Shown here piece after piece: positions 59,054 through 64,000 of a stretch of 64,000 nt of DNA. The notes under the pieces were generated by a model. It made no database searches. It was not told the DNA's origin and saw only the letters and a program-made list of their open reading frames with translations. A program made the position numbers and the translations under genes. Origin of the DNA: Rhodeus uyekii (taxonomy: Eukaryota; Chordata; Actinopteri; Cypriniformes; Acheilognathidae); contig JAWRVZ010000050.1 in assembly GCA_037043235.1 (NCBI GenBank), forward strand, positions 1,886,501 to 1,950,500, in the 5' to 3' direction. Position 1 is the stretch's first letter. Every line of letters starts with the position of its first letter.

Positions 59054-60384
59054 ATGAACTCTCTCGCGGGGGAGATCCGGGGATTCTCCACGGCGCGTCT
59101 CAGGACGCAGAGCACGAGAGTCACGAGCGTCACGGGCGCAAGGATCCTGGAGACGCGCCGCGGCGACGAGTTCCACGTGACGCGCGAGAGTGACGTGGCG
59201 TGCGGGTTCGTGCAGGACTCGAACCTGGACCTGCAAGTGGGCGCCATAAGACCCTTCCTCTTACTCTGTGCGTCTGTAATATGTGTTTGTGACACAACCG
59301 CCTGTGTAATGCCATTAAATCATGATTATTATTAATATATTAATGGACATCCAGGTGAACAATATTAAAATAGTGTATACTTTTTATAAAATTATATTTA
59401 ATAGAATTCTATCATTCAGCCCGCAGCTTTTCTTTACATTGCACAATTAAATATATTCAAATTTAAAAATATTTGTTGACATTTTTATGATGCATTGAGT
59501 ATTAACCTGTAATTGTGCAATGTTTATTTTTATTGTTAGCCTCCCAGGACGCAGCGCAGGACATAGAGACATTAAAGAAGTTAAAGGTAACATAATGCAG
59601 CTTTTATTGTTATTTTATATATTTTTATATTATTTATTTGATGTATTTTACATGAAGACAGGGCAGCTGTCAGTCAATAAATGGAAAACAAAGACATATA
59701 CTTACACATATACATCTGCTAGACGTCTGTTAAAGATCTGGAAAGCATCTGCTGTGAACAAACATCTGAGAAACATCTTTAAGACGTCAGTTATACATCC
59801 ATTCAACATCTTAAAGACATCTTCTCGCGGTCTGTTTAACATTTGAACGGAAATGTCTTAGAAACGTATTGTAGACGAGCATCATACGTCTTCCAGATGT
59901 TAAATAGACGTCTCTGAGATGGATGTGAGATATCAGGGATAATGTTAAAGTGATACGGTTGTTGTGTTTTAGGTGACTCATGTGCTGAATGTGTCGTATG
60001 GGGTTCAGAACGCGTTTCCTAATCTCTTCACGTATAAGACTGTTACCGTGTTGGATATCCCAGAGACGGACATCACCTCATACTTCCCCGAATGCTTTGA
60101 GTTCATAAAGGACGCTAGTCAACAGGTGTGTGTGTGGGAGACAGACCGATGTTGAGCGTTGTGTGTGTCTGTGTGTAACCTCTGTTCTGCATGTTGTTCA
60201 GGATGGGGTGGTGCTGGTCCACTGTAATGCTGGAGTGTCTCGCTCTGCTTCTGTCGTCATCGGTTTCCTCATGTCCCACGAGAAGATGTCGTTTGATGAA
60301 GCCTTCAGCGCTGTCAAAACTGCCCGGCCTTCTATACAGCCAAACCCAGGCTTTATGAATCAGCTGAAGAAATATAATCCATGA
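59054..60384 (+). CDS. dusp19: Dual-specificity phosphatase 19
   Basis: This is an atypical dual-specificity phosphatase (SKRP1) that scaffolds and modulates the JNK pathway (MKK7) in the cytosol. Its exons are 59054-59267, 59540-59586, 59973-60125 and 60202-60384, all GT-AG. Phases agree, giving 597 nt and 198 aa (human 217). Seen: the N-terminal block MNSLAGEIRGFSTARLRTQS and DLQVGAIRPFLLL; VTHVLNVSYGVQNAF; the general-acid loop with D115 (VLDIPETDITSYFP); and the P-loop VHCNAGVSRSAS, with catalytic Cys146 and Arg152. The C-terminus ends NQLKKYNP, shorter than the mammalian tail. No lesion was seen. Intron 2 carries one unit of the AGACGTCT repeat, and a dimer of it starts 18 bases past the stop. 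Confidence 0.93.
59711..59941 (+). repeat. AGACGTCT-family repeat, copy B (monomer, dusp19 intron 2)
   Basis: 'tctgctagacgtctgttaaa', 'gatctggaaagcatctgctg' and 'aacaaacatctgagaaacat' match units of the copies at 60402-60800 and, inverted, 16921-17320. It ends 'aaatagacgtctctgagatg'. Confidence 0.75.
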
Positions 60385-60401
60385 TGCCACTCAAACATTC
60401 C

Positions 60402-60800
60402 CCGATTGCATACATTAATCTGCTAGACGTCTGTTAAAGATCTGGAAAGCATCTGCTGTGAACAAACATCTGAGGAATGGTTTTAAGATGTCAGTTTTAC
60501 ATTCATCCTAAATCATAAACATCTTAAAGACGTTTCCATATATTATAGTATTTTCATCCCTGATTGCACACATTCATCTGCTAGACGTCTGTTAAAGATC
60601 TGGAAAGCATCTGCTGTGAACAAACATGAGTAACGTCTTTAATATGCCAGTTTTACATCCATTCATAGACATCTTAAAAACATTGTCTAAAGGTCTATTT
60701 AATGTCTGACAGGAAAGTCCTAGAGATGTATTACAGATGAGCAAACGCTCTAATAAATACGTTTTCCAGATGTTAAATAGACGTCTCTGAGAGCTGTGTG
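60402..60800 (+). repeat. AGACGTCT-family repeat, copy C (dimer)
   Basis: Two head-to-tail units both begin 'atctgctagacgtctgttaa'. The first ends near 'atattatagtattttcatcc', the second near 'aaatagacgtctctgag'. The architecture mirrors the inverted dimer at 16921-17320. It starts just after the dusp19 stop and may form part of its 3' UTR. Confidence 0.75.
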
Positions 60801-61088
60801 TGCATTTAAGTATTGTGACTAATCTACTTGTTCTGTAAATATTAAAATATTTTTATTAATGTTTATGTTTACTCCTGTTGCATATATTAAGACTTTTAAA
60901 ACGTTGCTGCTGATTTATTGATGGTCTTTAAATTTTTCATGCGGGACTTTTATTTTAAAATGCAAACCACTGAATCCCCGTTCGCGTCACTTCAGGGAAA
61001 CTGAAGGGACTATAGCCAAACAAATGAATCGGTGATTTAATCGCCTGTTTTATTAAATAAGTTAGTGATATCTCAAAGGTACAGAACT
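60801..61088. other. Intergenic, dusp19 to zinc-finger gene
   Basis: About 290 bases, AT-rich. No promoter motif stands out. It presumably contains the 3' end of dusp19 and the start of the zinc-finger transcript. Confidence 0.5.
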
Positions 61089-63854
61089 ATGTCGTGTGAA
61101 CTCTCAGTACAGAAACAGCTGCTCATAATAATGGACGCTTTAGTCGCATCTATAGTGAATGAAATTGGCCAACTTGATATTTTTCAGTCAAAACGTCAAA
61201 ATGGAAATACAGAAACTGATGTTAAATTGGTAAGTCAGTTCAAATGTATCGTCATTGCTGTCTTAACAGTCTTAAAATGGAAAGGTATTATCAATTTCAC
61301 TGACAATTACCGTGGTAACCATAGTTACGGCCAAACATACCACATTTAACAGTTATTTTCACAGCTGTAAAATTATAAATTATTCATACGGATTCTCCTT
61401 GTGTTAATGTTTGAACTACCAGAAACATTTTGTTTCTAATAATTAACCTAAAAAAAGAAGTGTGCTGTTGAAATATTATTATAATATAAGTAATATTACA
61501 TATCTGTTATGTGTTAAAGTTTTTTTTCATTACTTAATTTGGTTTTAAAGAATTACAACTACAGTTCAGTTTCATAAAAAACAGTAACAAATCTAAAAAT
61601 TAAAGAAATATATGAAAATGTTTACAAATAGAAACACATTTTACAGCTTTCTTGTTTTTAAAACCACTGTATTAAAATAAAGGTTTGTTTCCTCCAAACA
61701 TACATTTATGATTGCTAAATTTAGCTAAAAGAACTGGCAGATTAATTAATATATGTAATATTTCTTATGATAAGATTTAACATTGAAGGAAAACCAATTA
61801 AATTAAAAACCAATTAAATTAACATAATTAAAGTTCAGTTGCATGGTATGAGTCTTAATAAAAGAACAGAAAACGGACCAAAAACAAACTGAACGAACTG
61901 AACTCCAAAACAAACGATAATATGTTTCAACATGTAACAAACGATAATATGTTTCAACATGTAAACCAGAAAATGTACAAAATAACTTTGTTTTAAGTTA
62001 CAGTTAACTTTGAAAGTGGTAAAGTCTAAGAAGTTCAGGCCTCCATTTTCAGTTGAGTCCATTATGTGTTAAAGTACGGTAAATGTATGTTTGTTGTTTA
62101 CTTTAGAAGAATCTGACAGCTGCTATAAGGAAAATAACAAACTCGGCGGCCAAACACATCTGCAGAATCATTCATAAAGCATCAAGAAAAGATCTTACAC
62201 AAGCAGTAAAAGAGTCTTGTGGGAGGAGACCGCTTAACACTCAGTCCCCCAATGTCAAAGACGAGGAACGTGTCGAAGGTGGTTTTATCGTAATTAAACC
62301 ATGTATTAAATAACGTTTTAAATTATTCAATAATGAAAATGCCTTTTTGTAGGAGGAGATAAGCAAGTTGTTGTGTCAGGAATCCAGGATTGTTTGAATT
62401 GCACCACATCTGGCGAAGATGTTCGTCAGACTGTTGAAGTAACCCACATCTTGCTGTAATTGTTTGTAGTTTTAAAAACCATACAAACTCTTTAATTTGC
62501 TATACATCAAACTAACATAGTCCTGTCTTGATCTAGGAAGAGCCTGAGCTTAGATTTGAAGAGGCATTTGACCATGAAGAGGAACAAGTAGAGTGTCAAT
62601 CTCCTGCTGTAGATGGTACACATGTTTGTATCATGGACATCAATGGGGTATTATGTTAATGTTGGGCTTAAATAGCCAATATTATATCTATAAACATGCC
62701 ATGTTTATGTTACAGAATCAGTAGAGCCCAGTACAGAAGAGTCTGAATCAAATCAACCAAACTCCAAAGATGAATCCAATGACATTTCAGTTCAGTTAAA
62801 CATAGACTCACTGGATGTACCCAACATTATCGAGACAGGATTGGATGTAACCACAGGTACTGAAGAAGTGCAACTGGATGCAAAAGATGAGCGGAAGATA
62901 TGCCGAAACTGTGGAAAGACCTTCACCTACCTCAATAACCTCAGAAGACACCAGCAGAAGTTCCACAGTGGAGCAGTATCTCACCCTTGCCAAGAGTGCC
63001 GAGAGTGTTTCAGCAGCAGACGCCTCCTCCAGATCCACCGGAGAGTCCACAAGGTGGACAAGCCTCACAAGTGCACGCTCTGCGAGAAGACGTTTCGCTT
63101 GCCAAACCACTTGAGGAACCACATGACGAGTCACGGTAACGAGAGGCCGTTCATCTGTTCCACGTGCGGCAAGAGCTTCACGTTGATGAGCATCCTCAAA
63201 TCTCACGAGCGGACACATGGCGGCGAGAAGAACTTTGTGTGCCTGCAGTGCGGTTCCCGGTTCCTCACCAAGTCTTACCTGGACTATCATCAGCGAGTTC
63301 ACACGGGTGAAAAGCCCTACCCGTGCAAACACTGCGGGAAGAGCTTCGCTCAAAAGGGAAACCTCAAGGCGCACGAAAGGCTGCACACGGGCGAGCAACC
63401 CTTCAGATGCGAGGACTGCGGCAAAAGCTTCGTACACGCCAACACCTTCAAATCCCACAAGCAGCTCCACACGGGAGTAAACGCATTCTGCTGTGAGCTC
63501 TGCGGGAAGGGCTTTCGACGAGGAACGCATCTCAAGACTCATCTACTGACGCATTCCGGAGACAAACCGTTTAGTTGTGACGTATGCGAGAAGACTTTCA
63601 CCCTCAAGGGCTCTTTGAAGACGCACAGGCTCACTCACACAGGACTGAAGAGTTACGCTTGTAACATCTGCAATAAGCAGTTTGCTCAGGCCAGCTCGCT
63701 AGCTAAACACAGACGGGTTCACACGGGAGAGAAGCCGCATCGCTGCGGAAACTGTGGCAGGTCTTTCTCTCAAAGCTGCCATCTTAACTACCACTCGAAG
63801 GTTTGCCACTCTGGGATAAAGAGTTTGGCTAACTCTAATGTGGAAGAGAACTAA
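61089..63854 (+). CDS. C2H2 zinc-finger protein, 11 fingers
   Basis: This is a probable nuclear DNA-binding regulator; the specific orthologue was not recognised. Its exons are 61089-61229, 62107-62278, 62353-62438, 62537-62615 and 62716-63854, all GT-AG. Phases agree, giving 1617 nt and 538 aa. The N-terminus (MSCELSVQKQLLIIMDALVA, then SAAKHICRIIHKASR) forms a predicted helical region like that of many teleost zinc-finger proteins. No KRAB or BTB domain was seen. An acidic linker follows. Eleven fingers occupy the last exon, from ICRNCGKTF to HRCGNCGRSF. Middle fingers carry TGEKP-like linkers, while early linkers are irregular. Fingers 1 and 11 have four residues between the histidines (HQQKFH, HSKVCH). 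Multi-finger genes expand rapidly in fish, so this may be lineage-specific. A variant ATTAAA at 63882 is a weak polyadenylation candidate. Confidence 0.88.
61230..62106. other. Zinc-finger gene intron 1
   Basis: This is an AT-rich intron of 877 bases. It contains short direct duplications ('aacgataatatgtttcaaca' twice at about 61914-61962; 'ccaattaaattaa' twice near 61795-61820). No exon or mobile element was recognised. Confidence 0.75.
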
Positions 63855-64000
63855 CCAGTCGGTAGAACTGTGCCTTTCTTGATTAAACCCAACTGTGCCC
63901 AAGTACTTGTGAGAATGTCCTTAGATGGACTTCAGGATTTCCTGTTTGAGTTCTGTACAGGATTAGGGTAGGGGTGCAGAGTTCAGATCCAACCCTGAAC
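63855..64000 (+). other. 3' flank of the zinc-finger gene
   Basis: These 146 bases after the stop codon are likely the start of the 3' UTR, cut off by the window edge. Only the weak ATTAAA at 63882 was noted. Confidence 0.5.

Overview
This is vertebrate nuclear DNA, most likely from a teleost and probably a cypriniform fish. The genes have many short GT-AG exons, the introns are full of CA/TG microsatellites, Tc1, Tigger/pogo, hAT-like and tRNA-SINE repeats are abundant, and the proteins are close to known vertebrate orthologues. Nothing in it looks bacterial or viral. Families were recognised by reading; no database was searched.

Layout. Positions 1-15489 are most likely part of intron 1 of pacs1 (minus strand) and are repeat-dominated. 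The first coding exon of pacs1 (15638-15490) sits in a CpG-rich promoter. Positions 15639-25100 are intergenic, with an internally deleted Tc1 element, a second inverted-repeat element with a 49-base C run, and a 2.3 kb minisatellite of 50 bp units. Positions 25101-36990 hold a complete 22-exon sf3b2 on the minus strand (854 aa). Its intron 5 carries two adjacent Tigger elements. Positions 36991-42507 are the head-to-head spacer towards capn1, with a GC-rich promoter-like patch and a Tc1 fragment. Positions 42508-57753 hold a 21-coding-exon capn1 on the plus strand. All its exons and junctions fit calpain-1, except that exon 7 is one G short in a G run, which breaks the frame. dusp19 (59054-60384, 4 exons, 198 aa) and a C2H2 zinc-finger gene (61089-63854, 5 exons, 538 aa, 11 fingers) follow on the plus strand.

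How the genes relate. sf3b2 (U2 snRNP SF3b subunit), capn1 (calcium-activated cysteine protease), pacs1 (sorting adaptor) and dusp19 (dual-specificity phosphatase) are unrelated in function. The order sf3b2 then pacs1, in the same orientation, matches human 11q13, where CAPN1 also lies, so this is an ancestral vertebrate linkage block. I found no undescribed biological system. The observations most worth checking are the capn1 exon 7 frameshift, a 40 bp segment spanning a sf3b2 splice donor that recurs 2.1 kb away, the CCAAT-bearing minisatellite, TG tracts abutting capn1 splice acceptors, the Tigger cluster, and an unassigned exon-like segment at 2.8-2.9 kb.
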